This document shows positions 1-13,310 of a stretch of 64,000 bases of DNA, in pieces (position 1 is the first letter of the stretch; the number at the start of each line of letters is the position of its first letter). Below the pieces are notes generated by a model that worked only from the letters and a program-made list of their open reading frames with translations, did not search any database and had not been told where the DNA came from. Source of the stretch: Trifolium pratense (lineage: Eukaryota; Streptophyta; Magnoliopsida; Fabales; Fabaceae); assembly GCF_020283565.1 (NCBI RefSeq), contig NC_060060.1, positions 310,001 through 374,000 on the forward strand, given 5' to 3'. Made by a program: the position numbers and the translations under genes.

Positions 1-352
1 TTAATGTTTTCTGACAATAAGATATATGACAACACACCATTAAAACTCCACCCATATGCACTATTAATTTGGACCACTTCACAAAATAATTTAGCCAAGT
101 TGAAGATTGATTGAGAAGTTGAGTTGTATTAATTAAAAAGTTATGAAATGGGGTTACAGCTTATACAGATATAGGAGTACCATGTACAACTACATAAAAA
201 GTCACATAAATGAATGGAGAAAATCAAATGCGAACCAATTGATAAATGTCATTTTTATAGGCCCACAGTTTTTAAATGTGAACCTATTATGTATCCATTT
301 ATAGGAAAACACACCAAATTAAATGTTCTCATTGCGAAGATAAAATCTTATA

Positions 353-613
353 CTCCCTCCGTCCCGAATTATAAGAGAAAATAAAAAAATCATACTTATT
401 AAGAAAAAGTAAAACATGATAATTTGAAATATATTTTTGTGGGTTTTCCTTAAAATAAGTTGCATAGAAAGATGTAAAAACAATTTTTATTAGTTGTTGT
501 TTATTGAGAAAAGGGTAGAGAGAGAAAATTAAATGCAATTTGCATTTAATTTTATGAGAATAAGGGAAAAACATTCTTGAAAATGACTTTCTCCCTTATA
601 ATTTGAGACAAAA
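353..613. mobile_element. Stowaway-like MITE (decayed right end)
   Basis: Left end CTCCCTCCGTCCCGAATTAT after TA; right end CCCTTATAATTTGAGACA is a partial inverted match. Confidence 0.5.
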
Positions 614-1863
614 AAAATGGATTTTTTTCCCTATAGAGATTTTGTTTGTTCTCTGATACAAAATGTGTTCTGCACTTGCATTATTTCACTATAGAAACTT
701 TAGAGTTTTGTTTGTTGCTTTTGTTTGTAACATTATTTCATTATTGACTTTGGAGTAGTATGTAAGGTTGCTTTTGTTGTTTAGTATTTGTTTTAAGAGG
801 TCATGTCCTCTTGGATGCTCTGGTGTGTCTGGATATATTTAGACCGCAAGCGTGATTCGTGTATTTTATGCTCAGTTCAATTTTCGAGCAAATGATAGAG
901 TGTGATCTTTGCAATCGAAAAAAAGATTAGCAAGTTAACATGTTACGAGTTGTATGACCGGTCGCACGTGTGTTATTAAGTAATAATACCAAATTAGATT
1001 ATGTTATGCATTTTAATAATTATACAACATATAAGTTTGGATGTTTGTATTTCAATATACCTAGCTCGATGCTCTACTCTTTTATTGCAGGTCATTTTTG
1101 TTGGGGATTTAATCCCAAAATAAAGAACACAGAATAATGAAAGATGAATGAAGAATAAAATAAAAATGAGAGAAGAGCATGAATTAGAATAAACAGAAAT
1201 TAAATAAAGGAAAAGTTAAAAAATTATTCTTTCACAAAGGGCCTAGTTTGTTTATATACAATAGTTTGTTACTTCAAATGCAAGTAACAGCATAACTACC
1301 TAGGAAAAACAAAAAATAACAAAATTACAATTGTACAAAACTAACTAACTGCCTTTAAAAGCTAAGAAAACAAAAACGCGCATCAGAGCTAAAAACAGAG
1401 CTTCAAAGCCTCCTATACTTCAGAACATATATCAACTTTAGATGTTGCGAGGTTCAGAGATTATATTGCTTCAGAGCTTGGATTGCCAATCAAACCAATA
1501 ATTTTCAATGCTCGAAATTCGACCTCCAATCCGTGAAATTTATTTAACTAATCCACTATTGTAATTCTCTACTTTTTTTTTATCTCATTGGATAAATCTA
1601 AGTTCTATTCAGAACAACAATACTATCTCTGAAAACGATATTGTTTCTTTCTGGAATCCAAGCTTATATTGGTCGTCTCATAGAAGAAATTCAATTGTAA
1701 ATAGGTGCAATTTTTCCCTTTTATTTCTATATATGTTGACATTGCATTCTAGTTTCCACCACCGACTACAGAGTTGTTGCCGAATTAACCTTTTTGAGAG
1801 TCATAATAGGTGAAATAGAAATTATTGGAATGCAAGGCTATACACCACACACGCCAATTCTTT
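614..1863. other. AT-rich stretch without a supported gene
   Basis: TGTTGGGGATTTAATCCC at about 1099 looks like an LTR start, but no partner end was found. Nothing else supported. Confidence 0.4.
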
Positions 1864-2240
1864 TTTGACAAAAACAAAATGGTATTCATTCATTCACTTG
1901 ATATAGATTACATCAAATATAATCACATAATCAACATCGCAAAAAACGTAAAGGATGAATCTGCGAACAAAACTCACAACATCTGAGTTAATAGCATACA
2001 GCGGCAAAATGCCTACAACAAATAATATGATAAAGTTAAAGTCACCAGAGTATCCATGTCTCCAGATCTGCAACGTTGATGTCCAAATCATTGGTTGAAG
2101 CTGTAATTGACTGAAGTCGATCTTTCAATAGAAATCAAATGAACACCGCAACAATACGGGATAACAAAAGCGTCGCACAAGACGACCAACAACACAACGC
2201 CACACTTAGACGATCAAATCACAAAAAAAAAAAAAAAAAA
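1864..2240 (-). mobile_element. Possible LINE 3' end fragment
   Basis: Minus-strand sequence ends in GAATACCATTTTGTTTTTGT and CAAAAAAGA, which resembles 3' ends of legume L1-type elements. A separate A-run lies at its other edge. There is no coding sequence I can identify. Confidence 0.3.
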
Positions 2241-2452
2241 CACAAAAGAAAAAACTTGATCAATGTGAATATCACTTATTTATATTAAAAAAGAAAAAAA
2301 CAGATATAGAGGGGTGATTCTAGATCAAAAATGACATAAAACCACCTCTCTTCGATGAACAAAGGGGAAGAGTGTCAGAGAAAAGAAATAATTTTTGGAA
2401 AACTAGGGCCGACTACCAAGACTTGTCAGAACCACCACACACGACAATATAT

Positions 2453-2563
<111 letters not shown>

Positions 2564-3276
2564 CAAAAATAACTTTTCTAGGTTTATTGCAAAACAAATG
2601 TATTTGGTCTATATTATAGATCAAATACATTAATTATGCAATGAACCTAAAAAAGTAATTTTTGCTTATATAGTATTACGGATGGAGTAAGTAATAACCT
2701 CTCAATTTGTCTATGAGAATAAAAAACAACCAAATTATTTTGAAAAAGGTCAAAATTGATGAGAAAACATATTGAAATTTTGCTAATAAAAAACAATTAG
2801 TGCTTATATATTTCTACTGTGTTTTGTAGATTAAGAGTATATTTCTCGAATCATTAGCAGGCCAGTAAAATTCTTTTCATTTTTTTAAAGAAATAAAAAT
2901 ATTTACTACTTTAGCTTTTTGGTGTATAAACAGCATAAATTTGTTGGGGATAACTTGAGAGGACCACCGACAAAATATGAGTTAAGATGAATTTAGAAAA
3001 AAAGTGTAAAATTGCATTATTGACAAAATATTATTACCAGTATTTATATACACTGAAATGTAAAGTAACTAATAAACTAAATCAGATGTAACTATTAACT
3101 TGACAGCTAACTTCCAACTAACAAAATAGGAATGAAAAAAAAAAATAGGGTTCATTTCCTACTAGGTCAGAACCTACAAGTTCAAAACCCAAACTTATAA
3201 CTTCAGAACCCACGAGGTTTGAACCTAAGCTTGCTGCGCACAAACTTTTAAGGTTAGAAGTTAGAAAACGTTGGAC

Positions 3277-3341
<65 letters not shown>

Positions 3342-3345
<4 letters not shown>

Positions 3346-4444
3346 GATGTATATTATGAGAATGGTAAAGTTATATGAGAATATGAGAATAAATTATAAC
3401 CATTAGATTTAAATGAAGGAGTAGGATTAGAAAAAGTTTTCTGAATGACTCACATGACTCTCATAATGACTCAGCTTTTCTCACTCCCCCTCTCTCGCTC
3501 TCTTGTTCATCAAATTTTTCTCTGTCTCTCTTTCTCCACGCCACAACGCCGGCCGCCACCACCGATGGACCTCACAACGCCACACTCATCTCTCGTTTTG
3601 AACATCACTGCTCCTTTTCTGCTCAATTTTATGCCCTTGGATCTTATTGAGTTTTCTCGATTTCGTTTTTTAGAAACATGGTGTTAATTGTTATTTGTGA
3701 GACTGTTCATTTAAAAAGAATGAAATCAGCGATGACATGGAGCAGCTGAAATAGCAGACGGAGACTACAACAGCGGTGGGTTGATGTGGAAGAAGAATTT
3801 GTCAATGACTAGTTGTGGTTTGATTGCAATTTGTTTTCTGGGCTGTATAATCCTTTCTCCTGCAAATCGTAACACAGTGATTTCCTCTTGGTTCATTCAT
3901 AATTACTTTGGTAGAAAATCATAGAAGTTTCAATTTTTAATTAAAATTACAAAATGTAAAACACACAGATCTGACTTTTTTGATTTGTGAAAGAATTGAA
4001 AGTGAGTACGAGCAAAGTGGGGCGGTGAGGAATTCAATGGTCTTGAACTGATTCTACAGAAGAAAAAGAAGACATTTGAAAAATGATGATATTAGAGGAT
4101 CAAGGTGTATAGGTTTATGGATGAAAAATGGTATAGTAGTATACACCTTGTTACTGGTGTGTCGTAGATGTTCAGAACAATAATAGATCCAAAATCATGA
4201 AATTGTTGAGTTGAGAAAGAGAGAAATTGTTGAGCGGCGGCGAGCGGCGATGTTGAGTTGAGAAAGAGAGATCGAGAGAAATTTGATGAAGGAAGGAAGA
4301 GAGAGTGTGAAGCTGATTTGTGAGAAAAGAGAGTCACGTGACTGACTTATCATAATTTCTTAATCCTACTCCTTCATTTAAATCTAATGGTTGTAATTCA
4401 TTCTCATATTCTCATATAATTCTACCATTCTCATAATATACATC

Positions 4445-4449
<5 letters not shown>
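3342..4449. mobile_element. Foldback/TIR element between (TA)n tracts
   Basis: The first about 95 bp (AGAGGATGTATATTATGAGA onward) recur inverted at the right end (TCATAATATACATCCTCT). Weaker inverted similarity continues for about 200 bp, including ATTTCTCTCGATCTCTCTTT-like stretches. Both ends abut TA repeats (3283-3341 and 4450-4476), so a TA target is likely. No convincing coding region inside. Confidence 0.65.
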
Positions 4450-4478
<29 letters not shown>

Positions 4479-4734
4479 AACTAACAAAATGGGGATTGGA
4501 TAACACGCAGTAACTGCATCACGCGGTAACTCTTCCTAGCCGTCCGATCTATAATCGACGATCGAGATTGTTTATAGTTGATTTTATAATTGTGTGATCT
4601 AAACCGTCTGATATAAAATAAACGATTCAGATCTTAAACAGCGTGCTACTTCTACAACAGCAAATCTAGGTCCAACAAAATGCTCACATTTTAAAAAAAA
4701 ATGATGATATTAATTAAACACACACACACACACA

Positions 4735-5266
4735 TAAGGGTGGCAAAACGGGCCGGGCCCGTCGGGCCGACCCGTTTAACCCATTATTTATGGCGGGCAG
4801 GGCTGAGGTTTTCGGCTCGCTACCTTAAGGTGGCCCGCCCCCGCCTAACCCGCCTAAAAACGGGGCGGAGTTTAATTATTAACTTAATTAATGTTTCAGT
4901 TAGTTTAATTATCTCTATTCTCTACTGTAATCTTCTCTCAACTCTTAATTATCCCTATTTTCTGTTAGTTTAAAAATAGGAGGTAAGAATTTTAAGGAAT
5001 TGTGAAGTTATAATTCAACCTGCTTAACTTCACAATCTTCTCTCAATACAATTTGCTAGTATTTTTTTTAACATCAATTAGGAGGTAAGAATTTTGAAGT
5101 TATAATTCAAACTATTAAAAAAAAAAGTATTTGGCGGGCCGGCCCGCCAACCCGTCAACTCGCCAATAAACGGGCGGGCTTGAGTTGTTAAACCCGGACG
5201 CCTAAGTTGCCCCGCCCCGCTTTTAGGCGGGCTTAAACGGGGCGGGCATGCCCACTTTGCCACCCC
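4735..5266. mobile_element. hAT-type MITE inserted in a (CA)n tract
   Basis: Ends GGGTGGCAAAACGGGC and GCCCACTTTGCCACCC are inverted repeats of the common plant hAT terminus. GC-rich arms (GGGCCGGGCCCG, GCGGGCCGGCCCGCC) enclose an AT-rich core. CA repeats on both sides fit an 8-bp duplication of ACACACAC. Confidence 0.75.

Positions 5267-5280
<14 letters not shown>

Positions 5281-5322
<42 letters not shown>
5281..5322. repeat. (TA)n microsatellite
   Basis: About 21 TA units directly after the CA tract. Confidence 0.95.
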
Positions 5323-5325
<3 letters not shown>

Positions 5326-5639
5326 TGTGATTATTTCAGGGACAAATGTATCCATCCACTCATATGTCTGTGTCTTAGGATCCAGCCATCAACGGTGTTA
5401 TCTTCCAATTTTGATGTGGTAAACATAATTGACATTTTCTCTCCCGACCCCTGGTTTACCCCCCTAAAATTTTATTTTGCCCCTCGTATTTTGAAAAAAT
5501 TTGGCCAACTTATTTCGATTTCTACAAACCCAAATTGTTAAACATGGAAAAAAAATCAGTTTATATATACCGAAATACCATAAGTGTTAAGAAAAGAAGA
5601 AAGATTTATGTGAAGATTCGTGTAGAACTACCTGTGGTA

Positions 5640-5738
5640 AATTTAGCATATCTCTCTGAATATAACTCGTATGCTAATGATTTTTATTAGCATAAATTCA
5701 TTAGCATACGACTTATATTCAGAGAGATATGCTAAATT
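5640..5738. repeat. Near-perfect 41-bp hairpin
   Basis: Arms 5640-5680 and 5698-5738 are inverted copies with one mismatch; the loop is 17 nt. The core of each arm is GCATATCTCTCTGAATATAA. Confidence 0.9.
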
Positions 5739-5960
5739 CATTAGATTTATGTTACTACATGATTGACACCGGAATTGTTAAATTTCATTAAGGGGTAAAT
5801 AGTGTTATACTCCCCTGCAAATTTTTTTTTTGAGATTACCCCCTGCAATGTCAAGATTCTTTGCGTTACCCCCCTGACTCAACAAGTGGACATATGACAT
5901 GGTCGAATCTTGACGTGGCAGCACACGTGGAAATTAATTAATTTTTTTATTTATTTTTAA

Positions 5961-6117
5961 ATGCCAACTCAGTAATTATCTATTTTTTTAATTAAAAAAA
6001 ATGAAAAAAAAAACTTAAAAGTTGTTATATTTTTACGAACTTACTTAAAAGAAAGTTTTGTTAATTTTTATTTTTTTTTACTAAAAGTTGTTATTATATA
6101 TAAAAAAAATATAATAC

Positions 6118-6170
<53 letters not shown>

Positions 6171-6590
6171 TAATAGCAAATACAACAATAATAATAATAA
6201 TAACTAATAATAATAGAAAGAAACAACTTTTTTTTTACGGAAAATAGAAAGAAAGAAGATAGAAAGTTGGGTTTCATTCACGATGAAAATAGATTTGCCC
6301 TAACCCCCAAATTGAAATTGAAAACGAACAACAATCGCTGAATATGAACGGATCGAAAACGAAGATGAAACCGACGAACACCAAGAAGAAGGAAACGGTG
6401 AACTCGAAAAAAGAAACGACGAAGAAGAAGAACGAAACTGTGAAGACGAAAAAGAACAAAACTGAGTTAGCAATTTTTTATTACAACTTTCTTTTACCTA
6501 GGTTCGTAAAAAAAAAAGTTTCTTTAAAAAAAAAAGTTTTTTTTTTCATTTTTTTAATTAAAAAATAAATAATTACTGAGTTGGCAATTA
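5961..6590. mobile_element. AT-rich foldback element
   Basis: The left arm TGCCAACTCAGTAATTAT returns inverted at the right end (ATAATTACTGAGTTGGCA). Further A/T-rich inverted similarity lies inside, with a (TA)n tract at 6120-6162. No coding region is convincing; the lysine-rich frame at 6344 is an A-rich artefact. Confidence 0.5.
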
Positions 6591-6599
6591 AAGGGGATA

Positions 6600-7633
6600 A
6601 AGGAGTTTGGGCTGGATTTTTTTTGGTCTATTTTGCCCTTAACTTCCTTTATGGTTTTTTAATTATTCCATAATTGCCCTTAACTTCCTCTCTTTTTTTT
6701 TATGGTTTTTTCATCTATATCTATTCTATACTATAATATATAAAAAGAATACATGAGTTTTGGGGTAGAATTTTCATAATACAAACATTACCCTTGCTTT
6801 TTTTTAGTAGCAACAAAAATCTTTTATTAACAAACTCATCATAACATAAGGCGTATCTTTTTTTTTTGGGTACATAAGTTAGACACAGGCAGGTGCGGAA
6901 CGCGCCTGCCTGGCCCGCTAGTTAAGTATAGTATGAGAAAATCTACTTACAAGTTTGAGAAAAATTTCTGCTCTGTTTCTGTACCAGTACCCATTATTTG
7001 GCTAAACTAAACCAATTGATAGTTAACTCTCAAAACAAAAATTATATTTGTAATCTTGACACCCTAAGCTTTCCAACGAGTGATCGTTTACTCAAATCGG
7101 ACATCGTTTAACATTTCAAATAAATTATAGAAGTTGAGGGTCTGATGCTGAATTTATGCAGGAAATCTGGAACGAAGACGAAACGCAAAATTTGGAACAC
7201 AAAATTTCGGTTTTTATTAACCAAAATTTTTGAGCATGACAAAAAAAATTCGGTTCGTACAAACCGAAGTACCCCAAAGACAAAAACGGAAATTCAAAAG
7301 GTAGAAAAGAAAGGCGCGATCGGAAAAAAAAAACATCAACATAATTTGGTAAACATCATCAATCATGCCTTTATTAGAAAGTATTATTTAACATATTGCT
7401 CTTTAATAATAAAAACTGTATTACTATTTACAAGTAGTGAGTATAGAGACTATTCTCCACCTTTCCTTTTTTGATAGAAACAAAAATATATATTCTTTTC
7501 GTGATAAAATATAAGAAAAAAACACTTTTTTAATTTATCTTTTTATCCAAACAAAACCTTTAAGTTTTTCCTTTCTGACCATTAAAACCCAATAAAAAAA
7601 TGTGAAATTGTCTAATATATTATCCAGAAAATA
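6600..7633. other. AT-rich stretch without a supported gene
   Basis: Short frames only (for example around 7145-7474), low complexity and without recognisable motifs. Confidence 0.5.
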
Positions 7634-8720
7634 AAAAACACACCATAAGTCATAGTTGATTAAATAAATTGTTGATGACATAAATTTTAGTGATTAGTGA
7701 CACAAACTTATATTACAAAAACTAGCATGACACCCGTGCGTCCGCACGGGAGTCGTGGCGTTGCCGCTCCTCATTTGGTAAGATGAAATTTATTGGAAAG
7801 TAGATTAAAATATAAAAGAAAAATTGAAGGGATATAATATTTGGTAAAAAAAATAGAAAAATAACAATGGTAAAATTATCACCAAAAAACTTTAGGTCTC
7901 CATATTAATATAGGAATATAAATATAGATAATGTAAAAATTATGAAAAAAAATAGGCTACCTTATTAATATATTAGTAAAAACATAGGTCTTGTAAAAAT
8001 CACCAAAAAACTTATGTCAATGTATTAATATATGAGTATAAATATAGTCACGTAAAAATTATTAAAAAATAGGCAATCGTATGTGAAAATATAGGTCTCA
8101 CAACAATCATCAAAATAATTAGGTCACCATATTAAATATGAGTATAATCTGTAAATTTGTAAAAAAAAAAAAAAAAATAGACAACTTAATAATTAGATCT
8201 CACAACAATCATCAAAATAATTAGGTCACCATATTAAATATGAGTATAATCTGTAAATTTGTAAAAAAAAAATAGACAACTTAATTTTTATTTTATTTTT
8301 GTTACAAACAACTTAATTAATATATAATTAAAAGTATAAGTCCCGTAGAAACTACACCAACAAAAAAAATTTCATATTAATATATGAGTATAAATATAAC
8401 CCTATAATATATACACAAAATACTCATGAAAGTTTATCTAATGTACCCCCTCAAATAGCCCTCTTTATCCAAAACGATATAAGACCTGGCTGAGGTTTTT
8501 GTTTCTCTTTTATAATAAAGTTTTTGTTTCAAAAAAAATAAATAAATATAGGTCCCGCAAATATTATAAAAAATGGCAAGCTTATTAATATGAGTAAAAC
8601 ACATAAGTTCCCATAATCTCATGTACCAAAAAAAAAACACACCATAAGTCATAGTTGATTAAATAAATTGTTGATGACATAAATTTTAGTGATTAGTGAC
8701 ACAAACTTATATTACAAAAA
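7634..8720. repeat. 88-bp direct repeat flanking a 911-bp segment
   Basis: 7634-7721 and 8633-8720 are identical (CACACCATAAGTCATAGTTG onward). The segment between starts exactly with the Helitron-like CTAG terminus. It is AT-rich and contains an internal tandem copy of about 100 bp (8092-8190 and 8197-8285, GGTCACCATATTAAATATGA in both). Confidence 0.9.
7722..7755 (-). mobile_element. Helitron-like 3' terminus
   Basis: On the minus strand: hairpin CCCGTGCG-GA-CGCACGGG, a few bases, then CTAG followed by T. This is the CTRR end and A/T insertion site of Helitrons. No 5' TC end was found with confidence. Confidence 0.5.
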
Positions 8721-9153
8721 TATTTCTCTATTATTTTACGGTTAACGCACAAGAAGAAGACATACTTAATTATGTGATCGATTGCATAAGCATCTGGAAG
8801 GGTGATTGACGGTGACTGGTGACTGCCAAGGGAATCCACTGGATCCCCCACAATCACAGGACAATGACACCACCATGTTGTACTCAACAGTGAACAACTC
8901 TTTTGGGCTTCTAGAAGTACCTCATGGCACCACCACGTTGTTGCTAGTACTACTACGTATTAAATTATTACTCCCTTAATGTTTATTATAATTTTTTTTT
9001 ACTAAATTTATAAAATGTTAGATTTATCTAATCTATATTATAAATTAGATACATCAAACATTTAGTGAATTTAAAAAGTAAATTCTTTTTTATAATAAGG
9101 ATCAGAGAGAGTATTATTATAGGAAAAAGTTAACATTTTCCATATATATATAT

Positions 9154-9612
<459 letters not shown>

Positions 9613-9676
9613 TCTTGTAAATTTATGAGGTTAGCAATTTAACTATTAAATATTTTATATTATTAAAGATAAAAAT

Positions 9677-9786
<110 letters not shown>

Positions 9787-9877
9787 TTCTAGAACTAGAA
9801 GAGCATTTACTAGTTATTTTTAAGAACATAGGTATTTTTTTTAAAAAAAAAAAAGAAGTAGCAAAGTGTTATTGCCT

Positions 9878-10021
<144 letters not shown>

Positions 10022-10050
10022 GAGGATAAAGATACAAAAAAAAAGGGGGA

Positions 10051-10700
10051 CTAGACAAAAACCTCCCTAACTATGTACAACCCTATAGAAGGGTTTACCA
10101 AGCCTGTTAGATTCAAAGCTATCTTAACAACAAAAGGGATATCATTCCACAAGGTGAGCCTATCTAAATTAAGACCAACATTAGCCAATCTATCTCCACA
10201 ATGGTTACCTTCTCTAAAAATATGAGATACAATAATGTTCATGTGACCTGCAAGCTTAAGGCAGTTACGTACACAAACGATTACTTAAAGACCAAGGCAC
10301 AAGATTTGAGGATTTGTAGGCATTCACTACAAGCATTGAATCTGACTCAATCCACATATTTATCCATCCTCTAGCATCTGCAATTTCAATTGCAGTCATA
10401 AAACCACAAAGCTCTGCACCGAAAGCAAATGCCATGTCTGTTTTAGAAGCAAATGCGCACAAGAACTCTGCATTGCTATTTCCAAAAATTCCTCCTCACG
10501 CAGATGTCGTACGTGTTGAAGCACCACCAATATTGCATTTAATCCACTGAGGGGGAGGTGGCTGCCAAATAACCTTCTTCAAGTTCATAGGCTTTGTTGG
10601 ATGAACGGTTACCATGAATGCTTTGAGCATAGAAAAGTCAGAATTGGTACCAGAAGAAAGGACTTTGATATATATGATTATCTGCTAAAACTACATTTGC
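10051..10700 (-). pseudogene. RNase H-like domain relic of a LINE-type retroelement
   Basis: Minus-strand fragments read as a plant RNase H (RVT_3-type) domain. KCN near 10545 starts the domain, with a stop just before GGIFGNSNAEFL. Then come GAELCGFMTAIEIADARGW with the catalytic-type Glu, WIESDSMLVVNAYKS with the Asp, and after a frame break near 10265 SHIFREGNHCGDRLANVGL with the last Asp. Such domains end the polyprotein of plant LINEs and also occur alone. Two or more stops and frameshifts show it is dead. No reverse transcriptase precedes it. The (GATA)n tract abuts its end. Confidence 0.75.
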
Positions 10701-12035
10701 AGCAACCCAATCCATTTGTAAGAACATAGGTATTATACATTTGGAGATTAAAACAAATAACATAGCCTCTATAAATATAAAAATGTAACTAAATTAAATT
10801 AAATTTATGCAGTAACTAAATTATCTAAAAAATATTTATTTAATACAAGTTTAAAATAAATTTACCCAATAAATATATGTTAAATATTCAACCAATAAAA
10901 ACAAAAAGCAACCGACAGCGATGTCTCCAAGTCTCCAATGAGCAATTCTTCACTTGTGGCAATTTTTCATCGACGATATTTGATAATATCGGAGTTCTTC
11001 ACTTGTTGCACCATTCTTCATCCTCCGAGGCATTTTTGTCGACGATATAGTATTTGATAATTTTTTAAAAAAAAAATTATTAAAAAATTTATGTAACTTA
11101 ATTCAGTTGATAGATATATTGTATTATTTATAGGAGTTGTAGTTTGAATTCCAGACAACCCACTTATTTACCTTAAATGTGGGATTTTTAGCTACTAGAC
11201 AATTTAACAATTTTTTTTTAAAAAATTAAACATTTTAATTTTTAAATGTAATGATTTCACTCATTTTTATAAAAGTTAATCATTTAAAATTTTTAAAAAG
11301 TGATTTGGAGCATTGATCATTAACAGTTTATTTTTACAACAAACAATCCATAGGATGTTAAAAGTTTATGTTTATAACATATACTATTGTAAAAAGTTGT
11401 TGTGCATTTTGGGTTAAAATAAAGTTCCTCCTACTCATGAAATTAGGCTTAAATGATTAATGAATTTTTCTTAAATTCGGGTTTAATTTATAGAGAGAAA
11501 CCATTTTTAGGTAGACACTATTTATCTCGCCTCTAAAATTCAGATTGTTAGACTCCTTTTTTCTTGAAATTAGGAGGATTAACAGCAAAAAAAAAATTCT
11601 CTTTATGGTATTTTTTGGGTACATTTTTATAGTTTTAAATTGGTTTTTAGTAGAAATAATTATTGACCAAATTTTATTTATTTTATAAAAAAATAAGAAT
11701 TATCAAACCCTTTTCTTGTTTTGGTACAAATATCAAACCCTTTTCTACAAGAGAGTTAATATAATAAAAAATAACATGTCGCAGAGACGTGCTAGTATAT
11801 TTTATATAACCACGCTATATATAGCTGGCTGAATATTAATCTTTCAATAAATTATGTAAAGTTAATTGTGACCTTTAGTTTTACTACTAGAAAACAAAGA
11901 TCAAGTTTTCAATTTACTTAAAGATACTCTAAAGTCAATTAACGGATTCATGCATGACAATTATATATTATTCTTTCGTTCGGTCTTAAATATAAGCAAA
12001 ATTCAAGATGTATTTGATCAGAAGAGATAATATAC
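10701..12035. other. AT-rich stretch without a supported gene
   Basis: Only a 14-nt insertion with 16-bp flanking repeats at 11701-11746 stands out. Confidence 0.5.
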
Positions 12036-12037
12036 TA

Positions 12038-12295
12038 CTCCCTCCGTCCCAAAAAGAATGACCCAGTTGACCGAAACACGCATGCCAATGCATAACTTTG
12101 GCGACTAATATCTTTAATTGTATAATAGTAAAAATTATAAAAAATTGATATTTTGAAAATACTCATCGAGACGAACTAACAACATCTTATATGTTAATAT
12201 TTATTTTTATTTATTAGTAGAAAAATATGGTCAAAATAATATATATGAATAGTGCATATATTCAAAATGGGTCATTCTTTTTGGGACGGAGGGAG
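12038..12295. mobile_element. Stowaway MITE
   Basis: Perfect-looking ends CTCCCTCCGTCCCAAAAAGA and TCTTTTTGGGACGGAGGGAG with TA on both sides (12036-12037, 12296-12297). 258 bp and AT-rich; typical Tc1/mariner-derived MITE. Confidence 0.92.
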
Positions 12296-13310
12296 TAGTA
12301 GTTACTATCAGTGTACAGACAAGAGATAATGTGATTAATTGACAAAACGATAATGTGATAATTGATAAAACGACAATGTTGTTTTGATTACTCCACTACT
12401 CTACTCCTAACTTGTGTTTATGTAATAATGTAATAGTACTCCACTACTCCTAACTTGTCTTCTTTAAACTCATAATTAGCCTTTAAATTATTGTGAGAAT
12501 ATTAATAGAACCATAGTTTTTTTTTTACCGTAATAATTTTAACTGATTTCATTCATCGACGCAGTTTCAATACACATGATGATATATATAATCAAAATAT
12601 TTTGGCAACTAATAAAGGTCAAAGTCACTTTTGTTAACAAGTGAGCAACATTGTTGATTTGTCTCTTAATAAACATTGTTGACTTGTTTTGCACGTGGCT
12701 AATATCGCACAAAATTTCGTACGTAGATTAAGTTTACCACTAATGTCAATATGTCATCTACCACTAGTTTGCAATCTAGTTCTATATATAACTATATTAC
12801 CGCTAATGGAAGTGGATTACCATAATTTCATGTTGTTTGAGCATGGATGAAATTTTCTTTATCATCTCTTAATTAAACACACACTCGTACCAAAATAATT
12901 TTGCTCCTTAAATATCTGGGACACCAGTTAAAAAAACTAATTATGGTAAAGTTACCTTAATAATGTTATCAATATTATTATTATTTTTCAAAAGAACATT
13001 AGCAATATTTTTAAAATATGGACAATGATGATATTTTCAATGAAAAAGTTTTTTTTTTTTATTGTTTATCAAATGCACCGGATATATTAGTTAACATGAT
13101 TCTTATCGTAAATACTATTCCTTTTTGGATTTGGCAATTAAAAAAAATAAAAATATCTTCGGCATTCCATTAAAATTCATTTCTTTCACTAACATGGTTG
13201 AAATAGCTAAACATAATATAATTAATATTTCAATTTCAATCTCAAAATAAGATGTCTATATTTAATACTCTCTCCGGTCCTTTTTATAAGAAACAAAAGC
13301 GAAAATTTGT

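Noticed and set aside
6344..6568. Lysine-rich 74-aa frame
   Set aside because: A-rich DNA within a foldback element; no domain, no context.
7634..8720. LTR retrotransposon with 88-bp LTRs
   Set aside because: The repeats do not start TG or end CA, and there is no primer site or purine tract.
10051..10462. Stand-alone RNase H gene
   Set aside because: Frame break and stops within the domain; a retroelement relic.
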